64,000 bases of DNA from positions 486,501 through 550,500 of the forward strand of contig CANKZQ010000001.1 in the NCBI GenBank assembly GCA_947488345.1, in the 5' to 3' direction. Position 1 is the first letter of the stretch; every line of letters starts with the position of its first letter. This stretch comes from an uncultured Flavobacteriaceae bacterium. Its GTDB lineage: Bacteria; Bacteroidota; Bacteroidia; Flavobacteriales; Flavobacteriaceae. The notes beneath the pieces were generated by a model. The model ran no database searches and was not told where the DNA came from. It saw nothing but the letters and a program-made list of their open reading frames with translations. Below, one piece after another: positions 7,850 to 17,089 of the stretch. Both the position numbers and the translations under genes were made by a program.

Positions 7850-8581
7850 TTGAAAATTTATAGAAACACAAGAAAAAACTCCCTAAGTAACAGAAATATT
7901 TTCGGTTATCTCATGTATGGAATTGGAGAAATTCTACTTGTTGTTATTGGAATTTTGATTGCGGTTGCCTTGAATAACTGGAATGAAAAAGAACGTGAAA
8001 AAAAGGAATTAAATAATATCCTATTAACAATCCATAAAAATTTAAAAAATGACATTCTAGAAATTGATAAAATTTTAGAGTTTCATGAAAGTACTGCTCC
8101 TTTATATGATAAAATTCTTAGTGGCTCAATAACCAAAAAAGACTATCAGGATGCTCAAGATATTCGTCTACACTTTTTAATTTTAGGATACCCCGAAATT
8201 TCTTTTGATAAACGAGGGTATAATTTACTAAGTACTTATAATAGTAATAATGAAACTACTAAAGATACCTTAGCTGCTCACATTGCAGATTTCTATACAG
8301 AACGCTTATTAGAAATCAAAGTTGATGATGAATTCAGAGCCCTAGATTTTAAAAACAACTATGAGTATTGGAAAAACAACTACGATTGGTGGGCCAACTA
8401 TATTACAAGAAAAGATTTTGACGGATTCGAAACGTATGCGTTAAATAGTCCTGATTACAAAAATAGGGTTGCGAATGCTTATTTTTTAACCTATGATATT
8501 TTCTTACCAGAATTAAGAATTTTCAAAGAGCAGGCACTAATTATTATAAAAGCGATTGAACAAAGAGCACTAGAAAAATGA
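7850..8581 (+). CDS. DUF6090 family membrane protein
   Basis: 243 residues. An N-terminal basic stretch is followed by the family hallmark YGIGEILLVVIGILIAVALNN (in part) at about 24-44, a single membrane segment ending in NNWNE, then a mostly helical soluble domain. This matches the flavobacterial DUF6090 family, whose function is unknown. The frame has a stop at 7838-7840, and the only usable start before the conserved segment is TTG at 7850 (or ATT at 7847), so a non-ATG start is likely. It overlaps the next gene by 4 bases (ATGA), so the two are co-translated. Confidence 0.75.
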   Translation: MKIYRNTRKNSLSNRNIFGYLMYGIGEILLVVIGILIAVALNNWNEKEREKKELNNILLTIHKNLKNDILEIDKILEFHESTAPLYDKILSGSITKKDYQDAQDIRLHFLILGYPEISFDKRGYNLLSTYNSNNETTKDTLAAHIADFYTERLLEIKVDDEFRALDFKNNYEYWKNNYDWWANYITRKDFDGFETYALNSPDYKNRVANAYFLTYDIFLPELRIFKEQALIIIKAIEQRALEK

Positions 8582-8901
8582 GTTCATTAACATTTAATTT
8601 ATTTAAACATAAAAAAATCATAGCCGTTATCATAGCGGTTATCATTTACTTTACCTTGACTTATGCGACTAATGAGCAACAAATAGCATATGAAAAAGAG
8701 GTAATTGCTTTAGACACCAATAAAGACGGGATCTATAGCGATGATGAAGTGAACGAAGAACAAAAACAAATCATTGAAAAAATGGAAAGCGGAACAGGAG
8801 GACGAATTGCTCCATATACGCTAGTTCCTTTCGCTTTCTTTTGCGGCATCTTTGTTTTCTTCACGCTGAGAGCTGTTGAAAATTTTAAAAATAAGAGTTA
8901 A
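8578..8901 (+). CDS. Small two-helix membrane protein with an EF-hand-like loop
   Basis: 107 residues with a hydrophobic segment near 13-31 and another near 80-98. Between them lies DTNKDGIYSDDE, which follows the DxNxDGxxxxxE spacing of an EF-hand calcium loop and is likely periplasmic. Start and stop overlap with the preceding DUF6090 gene (ATGA), so the two products probably work together. I do not recognise a named family. Calcium binding is inference from the loop only. Confidence 0.65.
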   Translation: MSSLTFNLFKHKKIIAVIIAVIIYFTLTYATNEQQIAYEKEVIALDTNKDGIYSDDEVNEEQKQIIEKMESGTGGRIAPYTLVPFAFFCGIFVFFTLRAVENFKNKS

Positions 8902-8990
8902 ATTACTCATTTTCTTATTGTTAAATAGGCATTAATCCTTCTGTAATTTTCAGTTTGTAATCTTTCAAGATTTAGTTCGACCTATGAACT

Positions 8991-10205
8991 ATGTCGAAAT
9001 ATCCGTTCAATAAAACGAATTTATATATAGCCTTGCAGTATTTAACTACGCGCAAAAAACAAACTATTCTTGCAATTATCGGAGTATTGTTAGGGGTTGC
9101 TACTTTTATTGTAATGATCAATTTTATGACCGGTGTAAATAATTTTCTTGATGACGCTGTGTTTAAAGGTAATCCAGACATTGTTATAAAACCAATATCG
9201 CACCAAAAGACGAACAAACTTCCTTTTAGCATCGGGCCAACCACTATTGAAAATCTTGAAGAAATTAGCAACGAACTAGAAGCAAATGAAAATGTAAGAG
9301 CTTTTGCTAATCAAACGATCTCGCCAGCGATTTTGACCAGCAATTACCAGCAATTACCGGGAAGTGTGAATGGTATTTTTCCTCTTGAGGAAATGCATAT
9401 GGTAGATTTAAATAAAAGATTAATCGCAGGAACTGGGTTTAGTGAGTTATCTCAAAATAACATCATAATCGGCATAAGTCTCGCGAAACGTCTAGGCGTT
9501 TCGGTTAAAGATACCGTGACAATAATACTTCCAAATGGAAAAAGTACGAGTCTATTTGTATCTGGAATTTTCAGTTTTGGAATTACCACAATTGACAATG
9601 TTCGCACATACATGTCTGCAAAAACACTTCAAAACCTCTTGGGACTATCAAAAAATATCACTCATATAAATGTAAAGTTAAAAGATCGCAATAACCTTGA
9701 TTTAAAATCATTGTTACTTCAGCAATCAAAAGAAATTGAAATAGAAGATTGGAAAGAGAATAACAAAACTATTGTTATTGGCAATAAAGTTCGTGATATT
9801 CTTACTTGGTCCGTTTCACTCGCCTTGTTATTAGTTGCAGGATTCGGTATTTACAATATTCAAAATAGTGCGGTTTTTGAAAAAAGAAAAGATATTGCTG
9901 TATTGAAAACCATAGGCTACTCTAGTTCTGATATCATTTTTATTTTTCTAGTTCAGGCGCTCATAATAGGTGTTTTAGGTGCTTTCTTAGCGCTTGGCCT
10001 TGGGTATCTGATTAGTTTTATAATATCAATTACTCCTTTAGATACTTCTGATTTTATCATCGTAAAAACCTATCCCGTTAATTTTAACAAAGCTCATTTT
10101 ATTCTTGGGTTTTCATTTGGTGTACTTACCACTGTTCTATCTGGGTATTTCCCTTCTAGAAAAGCCAGTAAAGTGGACCCAGTAACGATAATAAGAGGCG
10201 TATGA
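8991..10205 (+). CDS. FtsX/LolC-type ABC transporter permease
   Basis: 404 residues with an N-terminal membrane segment (about 24-48), a large periplasmic MacB_PCD-like domain (about 50-265), and three C-terminal membrane segments typical of FtsX permeases. The motif EKRKDIAVLKTIGYSSSDI, with the coupling helix before the second segment, and the closing SRKASKVDPVTIIRG are diagnostic. It overlaps the ATPase gene by 4 bases. Together they form a mechanotransmission-type exporter (LolCDE/MacB class). Cargo could be a lipoprotein, peptide or lipid; it cannot be told from sequence. Confidence 0.88.
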   Translation: MSKYPFNKTNLYIALQYLTTRKKQTILAIIGVLLGVATFIVMINFMTGVNNFLDDAVFKGNPDIVIKPISHQKTNKLPFSIGPTTIENLEEISNELEANENVRAFANQTISPAILTSNYQQLPGSVNGIFPLEEMHMVDLNKRLIAGTGFSELSQNNIIIGISLAKRLGVSVKDTVTIILPNGKSTSLFVSGIFSFGITTIDNVRTYMSAKTLQNLLGLSKNITHINVKLKDRNNLDLKSLLLQQSKEIEIEDWKENNKTIVIGNKVRDILTWSVSLALLLVAGFGIYNIQNSAVFEKRKDIAVLKTIGYSSSDIIFIFLVQALIIGVLGAFLALGLGYLISFIISITPLDTSDFIIVKTYPVNFNKAHFILGFSFGVLTTVLSGYFPSRKASKVDPVTIIRGV

Positions 10206-10870
10206 TTTTAGAGGCTAAACATATAAATAAGAATTTCTCAACACCAAAAATACACCGCGTGTTAGATGATATTTCATTAACCATTAATCAAGGAGAGTTA
10301 ATCTCATTATATGGTGAATCGGGTAGCGGAAAATCAACATTACTTTACATTCTATCTACGCTTGATTCGGCATTTGAAGGTAGTTTAAAAATACATGGAC
10401 AAGAAACGACCGAATTATCACCAAAAAATTTAGCCGATTTCAGGAATGAACATATAGGTTTCATATATCAATTTCATTATTTATTACCAGAATTCAGTGT
10501 GCTACAAAACATAGCATTACCCGCACAAAAACTTGGTGTAAAAAATAAAAAAGAAATTAACGCAGATGCAGCACAACTGCTTGAAGAGTTAGACATAGCT
10601 TCTTTAGCAGCATACCCGACTTATAAATTATCAGGTGGTCAGCAACAACGAGTAGCCATCGGGAGAGCACTCATCAATAATCCAACGTTTATTATTGCCG
10701 ATGAACCCACTGGAAACCTCGATGAAAAGAATTCAGATTTAATATTTAACATTCTTAAGGATATTACCGAAAGAAGAAAAAATACTGTATTAATGGCTAC
10801 TCATAACCGTAAATTTTACGAAAATTCTCATCGTGCCATTGAAATGATTAACGGTAAGTTACGACTATAG
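10202..10870 (+). CDS. ABC transporter ATPase (LolD/MacB class)
   Basis: 222 residues, a stand-alone nucleotide-binding domain. Walker A GESGSGKST (about 40-48), Q-loop YQFHYLLPEF, signature LSGGQQQR (about 146-153), Walker B FIIADEPTGNLD (about 166-177) and the switch His in ATHNRKF are all intact. The sequence class is the LolD/FtsE/MacB type. ATG overlaps the stop of the permease gene, so subunit stoichiometry is coupled. It could also energise the permease pair at 13.8-16.3 kb, which has no ATPase beside it. Confidence 0.92.
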   Translation: MILEAKHINKNFSTPKIHRVLDDISLTINQGELISLYGESGSGKSTLLYILSTLDSAFEGSLKIHGQETTELSPKNLADFRNEHIGFIYQFHYLLPEFSVLQNIALPAQKLGVKNKKEINADAAQLLEELDIASLAAYPTYKLSGGQQQRVAIGRALINNPTFIIADEPTGNLDEKNSDLIFNILKDITERRKNTVLMATHNRKFYENSHRAIEMINGKLRL

Positions 10871-10896
10871 TACTAATAAATTTTAGAAAGATAAAA

Positions 10897-11283
10897 ATGA
10901 TAAATTCATCAAAACAGAGCGATATCATATTCGATGGAGAGTGTAATTTATGTAACGGCGTAGTAGGCTGGTTGATGAAATTCGCACCTAAAGACATTTT
11001 TCACTTTGTTCCTTTTCAATCACCAAAAGGACAAGCCTTGCTGAAAAGCAAAGGGTATCCTACAAAGCAATTGGAAACGGTCATTTTAATCGATGAGAAA
11101 GGTTGGCACACCCATTCTGATGGATTTCTTAAAATTATTTCTAAAATACCTAAATGGAGACTGGTTGCGGCCCTCTTAGCTTTTATACCTCGAATCATTA
11201 GAGATAGTATCTACAATTTAGCTTCAAAAAATAGGGTCAAATGGTTCGGACAATCGAACATTTGTACCATCAATTTTAAGTAA
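10897..11283 (+). CDS. Thiol-disulfide oxidoreductase DCC family protein (DUF393)
   Basis: 128 residues. The motif IIFDGECNLCN with C16 and C19 defines the DCC (YuxK) family, a thioredoxin-like fold with a D-x-x-C-x-x-C centre. There is no signal peptide, so it is probably cytoplasmic or membrane-associated; a hydrophobic patch lies near residue 90. It is 26 bases behind the ABC ATPase and overlaps the next gene by 1 base (TAATG), so the four genes 8991-12683 form one likely operon. The physiological substrate of the family is not known. Confidence 0.85.
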   Translation: MINSSKQSDIIFDGECNLCNGVVGWLMKFAPKDIFHFVPFQSPKGQALLKSKGYPTKQLETVILIDEKGWHTHSDGFLKIISKIPKWRLVAALLAFIPRIIRDSIYNLASKNRVKWFGQSNICTINFK

Positions 11284-12683
11284 TGACTATCTTCTATTCG
11301 AACATAATACTTTTACTTAGTTTATTTCTACTAAATATATCTTCGTATGACGTGTCGAATATCACGGCTTTGACCGCTGAACGCACCCCAAATAAACAGG
11401 AAATTCAATATTTTATTGATCTTGTAGATGCTGAAGATGAAACCACGATAAAAAGCGCAATTGATTATATCAATAGTAATTGGAAATCTCAATATGAAAT
11501 AATGGTATTGGAATTACTATACTTTAATCTGAATAATTATAAATTATATATCAGACTAGTGGCTTTGCTGCAAGTGAACACTGGTAAAAGTTTCGGAACT
11601 GATTTTAATAAATGGTATGAATACATTTGGAATAAGGATCAAAAACTGATATCAAATTATCATTTATTTAAAGCCGCATTACATAAAAAAATCGACAGTA
11701 GGTTTGAAACTTATTTTTTGAATAGACAAAATCAAACAACTATACGACTCGATGAAATTAGATGGGGTGGCGTACTTCAAGACGGTATTCCACCATTACG
11801 AAATCCTAAAATGATATCGACTTCACAAGCGAACTACCTTAACGATAGTGACGTTATTTTCGGTATTGAAGTGAATGGAGATGCTAGAGCTTATCCAAAA
11901 CGTATCTTAGCCTGGCACGAAATGTTTACAGATATTGTTGGAGGTGTTTCAGTAACTGGTGTTTACTGTACCTTGTGCGGCACTGTTATTTTATATAACA
12001 ATAAACATAAAGAAACAACGTATGAATTAGGAACCAGTGGTTTTTTATACCGATCTAACAAACTTATGTATGATAAAAAAACACAATCTTTATGGAATAC
12101 TTTATGGGGAACACCTGTTGTCGGGCCATTGGTGGGAAAAGATATTCAACTCGATTATATGAGCGTTGTAACAACCACTTGGGGTGAATGGAAGTTAAGG
12201 CATGAAAACACAAAAGTTTTATCCTTAGAAACAGGACATACAAGAGATTATAGAGAAGGCGTTGCCTATAAATCATACTTTGCCAACGATGATTTGATGT
12301 TTAATGTACCTAAACTGCATAAAAAGCTTAAGAATAAACAATTAATTTTAGCGATTCGATTACCAAAGTATCCTGAGCAACCTTATGCAATTTCGGTAAA
12401 GTTTTTAAAAAAGAACCCATTATATGCATTAACCATAGCACAAACCAATATGATTGTTTTAACCGATAAAACGGGAGCTAATAGAGTATACGATGTGGGA
12501 AAGACAAAATTTACCTCGTACAATCAATTTAGAAAACTCATTGATACTGGCGGTGACACCTGGACATTGTCAGAAAATAAATTGACAAACAAACGGGGCA
12601 AAGAATTGCCCCGTATTCATACTTTTAATGCATTTTGGTTTGGATGGAAAGCAGCATATCCAAATACTAAACTTGTCCAATAA
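11283..12683 (+). CDS. DUF3179 domain protein with N-terminal signal
   Basis: 466 residues. There is a signal-like N-terminus (about 1-20), a mostly helical region of about 150 residues, then the DUF3179 domain (about 175-460). Conserved family stretches are NPKMISTSQANYL, GIEVNGDARAYPKRIL, WHEMFTDIVGG and VTGVYCTLCGTVILY with a CxxC. The gene begins on the stop codon of the DCC gene, which makes a shared redox role attractive but unproven. Function of DUF3179 is unknown. A terminator for the convergent operon sits inside its 3' end (12593-12614). Confidence 0.8.
   Translation: MTIFYSNIILLLSLFLLNISSYDVSNITALTAERTPNKQEIQYFIDLVDAEDETTIKSAIDYINSNWKSQYEIMVLELLYFNLNNYKLYIRLVALLQVNTGKSFGTDFNKWYEYIWNKDQKLISNYHLFKAALHKKIDSRFETYFLNRQNQTTIRLDEIRWGGVLQDGIPPLRNPKMISTSQANYLNDSDVIFGIEVNGDARAYPKRILAWHEMFTDIVGGVSVTGVYCTLCGTVILYNNKHKETTYELGTSGFLYRSNKLMYDKKTQSLWNTLWGTPVVGPLVGKDIQLDYMSVVTTTWGEWKLRHENTKVLSLETGHTRDYREGVAYKSYFANDDLMFNVPKLHKKLKNKQLILAIRLPKYPEQPYAISVKFLKKNPLYALTIAQTNMIVLTDKTGANRVYDVGKTKFTSYNQFRKLIDTGGDTWTLSENKLTNKRGKELPRIHTFNAFWFGWKAAYPNTKLVQ
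12581..12614 (-). terminator. Terminator of the MacA/MacB-like operon, inside the DUF3179 gene
   Basis: ACGGGGCAA (12593-12601) - AGAA - TTGCCCCGT (12606-12614), a perfect 9-bp stem. On the minus strand it is followed by TTGTTTGTCAATTTATT. It lies 72 bases beyond the stop codon at 12686 and within codons of the convergent DUF3179 gene. Confidence 0.55.
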
Positions 12684-12685
12684 CC

Positions 12686-13807
12686 TTAACTATTGCCGTT
12701 TTGGCCATCTTCATCTTTTTCGATCTCATTCCACACCTTAATGGCATCATCTTTCGAAACTCCTTCTTTGATCTCTACATGAATACCATCACTTACACCT
12801 AGTGTAATATTTTTTCGCTCAAAACTGTCGCCGTTTTTAATTTCTACAAATGGCGCTTTTGTCTCTTTATCAAATTGTACTAAGGCTTCTTTTATCGCTA
12901 AGACACTATCTGCTTTTGCCAAAATTATAGATGCATTCGCGCTCAGACCTACACGAACGAACGTTGTATCCTGTTTCTTCAATGTTCCTTTTATCTCGAA
13001 TTGGATGGCTCCATTTTCTAATTTACCCTTCGGAGCAATATAATCTAATACAGCATCGAAAACCGTGTTCTCAACCGCTCCCACCGTAATTTCTAAGGGT
13101 AAGCCTTCTTTTACTTTACCCACATCCGATTCATCGATTTTACCTTCAAAAATCAACTTGTTTACATCGGCTAAAGAGGCAATGGTCGTACCTTCATTAA
13201 AATTATTGCTTTCGATAACTTGGTTACCAACCTCAACTGGGACTTCTAATACCATTCCAGAGACCGTAGATCGAATCAATGTATTTGCCGAACTACCTAA
13301 GCCTCGGGTAGACCCTGTTCGAACAATATCATAATTTCTGTTAGCGGCATTAAAAGACTGTTGCGCTTGTTGATATGCCACCTCAGCGCGCTCAACATCT
13401 TGTCTAGAAATTACACCTTTATCAAACAATGATTTTTGACGATCGTAATTTCTTTTTTGATCATCTAATCCGATCTTATTTCGTTGAATTTCGTTTCTTG
13501 CATTATTTAATGATGATAGATTAGGAATCACTTTGATTTTCGCAATCAAATCACCTTTTTTTACTATATCTCCACCTTTTACATATACCTCCTGGATCAC
13601 ACCCGAAATATTTGGTTTGATAAATACCTCTTCTAACGGTAAGATACTTCCCGTGGCAACGGTTTTCTTCACAATTGATTTCGTAGAGGCCTTGTCGGTT
13701 TCATACACAACAGGATCTTCTGCATTCTTTGAATATAAATAATACATAGCGCCGCCAAAGCTGACAACGATAAAAATTAATATAAATATGGTAACTGATT
13801 TTTTCAT
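12686..13807 (-). CDS. Periplasmic adaptor subunit (MacA/HlyD-like membrane fusion protein)
   Basis: 373 residues. An N-terminal signal anchor (about 5-25) is followed by half of the lipoyl domain (GSILPLEEVFIKPNISGVI), a coiled-coil hairpin (about 100-160, rich in Q, R and N: QRNKIGLDDQKRNYDRQKSL), the second lipoyl half (RSTVSGMVLEVPVEVGNQV), and beta-barrel and membrane-proximal domains. It links inner-membrane permeases to an outer-membrane TolC-type channel. It is the last gene of the operon with two MacB-type permeases. No TolC gene is present in the window. Confidence 0.88.
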   Translation of the reverse strand: MKKSVTIFILIFIVVSFGGAMYYLYSKNAEDPVVYETDKASTKSIVKKTVATGSILPLEEVFIKPNISGVIQEVYVKGGDIVKKGDLIAKIKVIPNLSSLNNARNEIQRNKIGLDDQKRNYDRQKSLFDKGVISRQDVERAEVAYQQAQQSFNAANRNYDIVRTGSTRGLGSSANTLIRSTVSGMVLEVPVEVGNQVIESNNFNEGTTIASLADVNKLIFEGKIDESDVGKVKEGLPLEITVGAVENTVFDAVLDYIAPKGKLENGAIQFEIKGTLKKQDTTFVRVGLSANASIILAKADSVLAIKEALVQFDKETKAPFVEIKNGDSFERKNITLGVSDGIHVEIKEGVSKDDAIKVWNEIEKDEDGQNGNS

Positions 13808-13830
13808 TTGTTTTGTTCTTTATTGATTGA

Positions 13831-15099
13831 TTAATCTGTTCTTAAGGCTTCTATTGGTTTTATTTTAATAGCATTTTGCGCGGGAATAAATCCTGCAAAT
13901 AATCCTGAAATAATAAGAATCGTAAGTGCCGATGTGACGACACCTAAATTCACACTCGGATTTGCAAACATATCGACAGGGCCACTGCTCTCCATCGCTA
14001 GATTTATGAGAAAAATTAGAAAGGAAGAAAAAACGATTCCCGCCATTCCTGAGATGATCGTTAGAAATACTGATTCTGTCAAAATTTGCCCTCTGATATT
14101 CCATGGAGAAGCGCCTAATGCTCTTCGAATTCCGATTTCTCTTGTTCTTTCTTTTACAACAATGAGCATAATATTACTCACTCCAATAATACCAGATAAT
14201 AAGACTAGAATACCCACGAAATAGGCAATTACACGGATCGCAACAAACAAACGTTGTACTCTACTATATTCTTGAAATAAATCAAAGTGACCTACGGCCC
14301 TTTCATCATCTGGATGAATCTTATGGTTCTTTCTTACAATATTAAATATTTGTTGCTTGATATTGGTAATGGGTGTACCGTCTATGGCTGTAATTGCCAT
14401 CCACCCCACACGATCACCTCTATTAAATGCTTGAGAGAAGGCCGTAAATGGCACATAGATTTGCTTTTGCCCTTCTTCTCCATCCCCGTCGTTGTTTTTT
14501 TTCTTGTAGGTACCAATAACCATAAAATTGACCCCTTGTATTTTGATATATGAACCTAAAATTTCTTCATCCTTTTCATAAAGACTGCTGCGCACCCCTT
14601 CTCCAATAATGGCCACTTTTCGATTCTGATTGATATCATTATAATTGATAAACCGACCAGAAGTAATATCCATAGGTTCTTGTTTAATAATCTCCGGATA
14701 ATCGCCGTAAATATCAAATCCACCAGTTTTTATACCTCTTACGACATTATTAGATCCATTAAAACCCCCTAATTGATTTCTTGGCGAAACATATCGAAGA
14801 TCTTTTACGTTTTGACGAATATCTTCAACGTCACTCAAATTATAGTTAAATCGTCTATTTTTTGGCATTCCTTGGTATGCCTTGGTGGCCGTTCTTGTCC
14901 ACATGAACATAGTATTCGTAGCCGTATCACCAAATTCCATATTTACACCATTCTCAAAGCCTTTTCCTGCGGCTAATAAAATGATCAAAATAAAAATACC
15001 CCAAAATACTCCAAAGGCCGTAAGTACCGTTCTGAACCAATTGCCCGACAATACTTCTATAATTTCTTTCCAGCGATCTCTACTAAATAACTTATTCAT
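13831..15099 (-). CDS. MacB-type ABC permease (second of pair)
   Basis: 422 residues with one N-terminal membrane segment (about 20-42), a periplasmic MacB_PCD domain and three C-terminal membrane segments (about 285-415). Family stretches include LLSGIIGVSNIMLIVVKERTREIGIRRALGASP (in part) and the final IKPIEALRTD. It lacks an ATPase domain, unlike E. coli MacB, where ATPase and permease are fused. Its ATG lies within the last 8 bases of the preceding permease gene. The two may form a heterodimer powered by a separate ATPase. Confidence 0.88.
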   Translation of the reverse strand: MNKLFSRDRWKEIIEVLSGNWFRTVLTAFGVFWGIFILIILLAAGKGFENGVNMEFGDTATNTMFMWTRTATKAYQGMPKNRRFNYNLSDVEDIRQNVKDLRYVSPRNQLGGFNGSNNVVRGIKTGGFDIYGDYPEIIKQEPMDITSGRFINYNDINQNRKVAIIGEGVRSSLYEKDEEILGSYIKIQGVNFMVIGTYKKKNNDGDGEEGQKQIYVPFTAFSQAFNRGDRVGWMAITAIDGTPITNIKQQIFNIVRKNHKIHPDDERAVGHFDLFQEYSRVQRLFVAIRVIAYFVGILVLLSGIIGVSNIMLIVVKERTREIGIRRALGASPWNIRGQILTESVFLTIISGMAGIVFSSFLIFLINLAMESSGPVDMFANPSVNLGVVTSALTILIISGLFAGFIPAQNAIKIKPIEALRTD

Positions 15100-16336
15100 C
15101 TCTTAGGGCTTCTATAGGTTGTATTTTTGCTGCTCTCCATGCAGGGAAGAAGCCTGCGAGGGCACCTGCAATGATTAATAAAATAACCATGGTCATAGCT
15201 ATTGAAAAGTTCACTGTTGGATTCGAAATATAATCCACTTCCACATTGGGTCCAACAATTTCTAATAAACCCATGCTAAATATCAATCCGGCAAATCCGG
15301 AAACCGCCGTCACAAAAACAGCTTCATGTAAGATCATCCCGATAATTGACCAAGGTTTGGCTCCTAAGGCCTTTCGTATGCCAATTTCTCGAGTTCTATC
15401 TTTGACAATAATGAGCATGATATTGCTTACGCCAACGATCCCTGCGATAATAGTACAAATACCTACAAACCAAAAGAAAGCCGCAATATTGCTTGTTAAG
15501 GTGTAGTATCTCTTTGCCTCTTCTTGTGCACTAAAGACACCAATAGCACTATCATCGGGAGCCACCTGATGTACTTGTTGTAAATATTTTTTTATTTTAT
15601 TCTTGAATTTCATCGATGTAAAAACCGATTCATCAAAAGTCTCTTCCCGGTTTATCGTAAATGACATGTTTGCCACTTTGTTCTGACCATTAAAAACGGC
15701 TTGGGCAGTCGTAATCGGAATATACATTCTATTCTCTTCTCTTTCGCCACCTTCATCTGCATACACCCCGACAATCTTATAGTTGATACCAGATAGCTGC
15801 AAATACTCATTGAGCGGATTCTCAACTTTCTTCATCAGTTCTCTTTTTATCTTCCTTGAGATAACGACTACTTTGTTTAAGTTATCCTGATCCAATTGAT
15901 TTAGAAAACGACCTGTAACCATTTTCATATTTTCAATTTTCTGATAATCGGGACCCACACCTTGAATCCCATACGCACCTGACTCTTTTTTATAATTAAT
16001 CGTAACGCCTCTCACTCTGAATATACTCGATTTATATTCAATATCTTTAGCAAAGGCCTCATTCGCATAATCGAAATTTGAATTATCTAATTGAATACGT
16101 CGACCCGGATTTAAACCGTTATGTTCTTTTGTAGTTGATTGGGTCCATACCCATACACGATTGGTGGCATCAGCTTCAAATTCTTTGCGAATTCCGTTCT
16201 GAAAGCCTTGACCAAATCCTAATAAAATAACAAGTATAAAAATACCAGAAGCAACTGAAAGTCCTGTGAGGAAAGTTCGCAACTTATTTTTACGGATGGT
16301 GTCGAATATCTCTTGCCAACGATCTATATCAAACAT
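15092..16336 (-). CDS. MacB-type ABC permease (first of pair)
   Basis: 414 residues, same architecture as its downstream neighbour: an N-terminal membrane segment (about 20-42), a periplasmic domain, and three C-terminal segments with IAGIVGVSNIMLIIVKDRTREIG (in part) and a final KIQPIEALRDE. The two are clear paralogues. It starts the minus-strand operon and is divergent from the TetR gene, with 170 bases between them that contain a TetR-type palindrome. No ATPase gene lies upstream as one would expect in comparable flavobacterial operons. Confidence 0.88.
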   Translation of the reverse strand: MFDIDRWQEIFDTIRKNKLRTFLTGLSVASGIFILVILLGFGQGFQNGIRKEFEADATNRVWVWTQSTTKEHNGLNPGRRIQLDNSNFDYANEAFAKDIEYKSSIFRVRGVTINYKKESGAYGIQGVGPDYQKIENMKMVTGRFLNQLDQDNLNKVVVISRKIKRELMKKVENPLNEYLQLSGINYKIVGVYADEGGEREENRMYIPITTAQAVFNGQNKVANMSFTINREETFDESVFTSMKFKNKIKKYLQQVHQVAPDDSAIGVFSAQEEAKRYYTLTSNIAAFFWFVGICTIIAGIVGVSNIMLIIVKDRTREIGIRKALGAKPWSIIGMILHEAVFVTAVSGFAGLIFSMGLLEIVGPNVEVDYISNPTVNFSIAMTMVILLIIAGALAGFFPAWRAAKIQPIEALRDE

Positions 16337-16460
16337 TGGGGTTTATTTTTTGATTAAAATTTGAGTATTAATAGAGTTGCTTTTATAATAGACGACGGGT
16401 GAGGTAAGTTTGTTACAATAAAAAAGCAGAAATTAAAAAATATTTTTTGCTAACATTAAA

Positions 16461-16474
16461 ATAGACAAGTCTGT
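16461..16474. promoter_or_regulatory. Probable TetR operator 1
   Basis: ATAGACAAGTCTGT is an AGAC-AA-GTCT palindrome that matches, in inverted orientation, the perfect palindrome ACAGACTTGTCTGT at 17090-17103 with one mismatch. It sits 33 bases before the TetR start codon and 125 bases before the divergent permease gene, just upstream of a TATATTCG box. Confidence 0.65.
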
Positions 16475-16506
16475 CTGTTTTTAAAAATATTTAGTATATT
16501 CGCAGC

Positions 16507-17070
16507 ATGAAACATGCATTGGTAAGAGATACGATTGTACATACGGCTTCCGATTTATTTTATAAAAATGGGTATAACTTAACGGGAATCAATGAGATAA
16601 TTAAAGAGGCTGGTATTGCAAAAGCTACACTCTACAATCATTTTAGTTCGAAAGAAGAGATATGTTTGGCTTATCTAAAACATAAAAATGTTACTTTTTT
16701 AAAGCAAATTGAAACGTTCGCTTTGAAAGCTCCTGAGGGAAAAGATCAACTCCTTGCTCTCTTCGATTTTTTAGTACTCTTTTTTAACGGAAAAGAATTT
16801 AATGGATGCTGGTGTATCAGGACCGTTGCCGAAATACCTTTAGAAAATGAAATGATCAGAACTGAAATACAGCATCAAAAAAATGATTTCATCGCTGTTA
16901 TCGAACGATTAGTCGCATCGAACATTCCGAAGATTTCAACCCATAAAAGTAAGCATATCGCCAAACAGATATATGTATTGTATGAAGGCGCCGTTGCCGA
17001 AAGTCATTTACACCGAGATGTTTGGCCCATAGAGGCGGCCAAAGAGATTTGCGGTAAATTATTTATATAA
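16507..17070 (+). CDS. TetR/AcrR-family transcriptional repressor
   Basis: 187 residues. The N-terminal helix-turn-helix (about 8-50) reads FYKNGYNLTGINEIIKEAG and KATLYNHFSSKEE, the standard TetR recognition helix with the Y-N-H-F core. The C-terminal ligand and dimer domain is helical. Matching palindromes occur before this gene and before the following SDR gene, which points to autoregulation and control of the SDR-oxidase-MFS genes. The divergent MacB-like operon shares the intergenic space and may also be controlled. The inducer is unknown. Confidence 0.92.
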   Translation: MKHALVRDTIVHTASDLFYKNGYNLTGINEIIKEAGIAKATLYNHFSSKEEICLAYLKHKNVTFLKQIETFALKAPEGKDQLLALFDFLVLFFNGKEFNGCWCIRTVAEIPLENEMIRTEIQHQKNDFIAVIERLVASNIPKISTHKSKHIAKQIYVLYEGAVAESHLHRDVWPIEAAKEICGKLFI

Positions 17071-17089
17071 AAAATTTAGTTAATTAAAG

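Noticed and set aside
9337-9358. Direct repeat AGCAATTACC x2 inside the ABC permease
   Set aside because: It lies in frame in the periplasmic domain (SNYQQLPG), is only two units long and does not disturb the gene.
13065-13334. Frames antisense to the MacA/MacB-like genes (13065-13334, 13934-14224, 14287-14553, 15246-15506)
   Set aside because: All are shadows of intact genes on the minus strand and have no start context.
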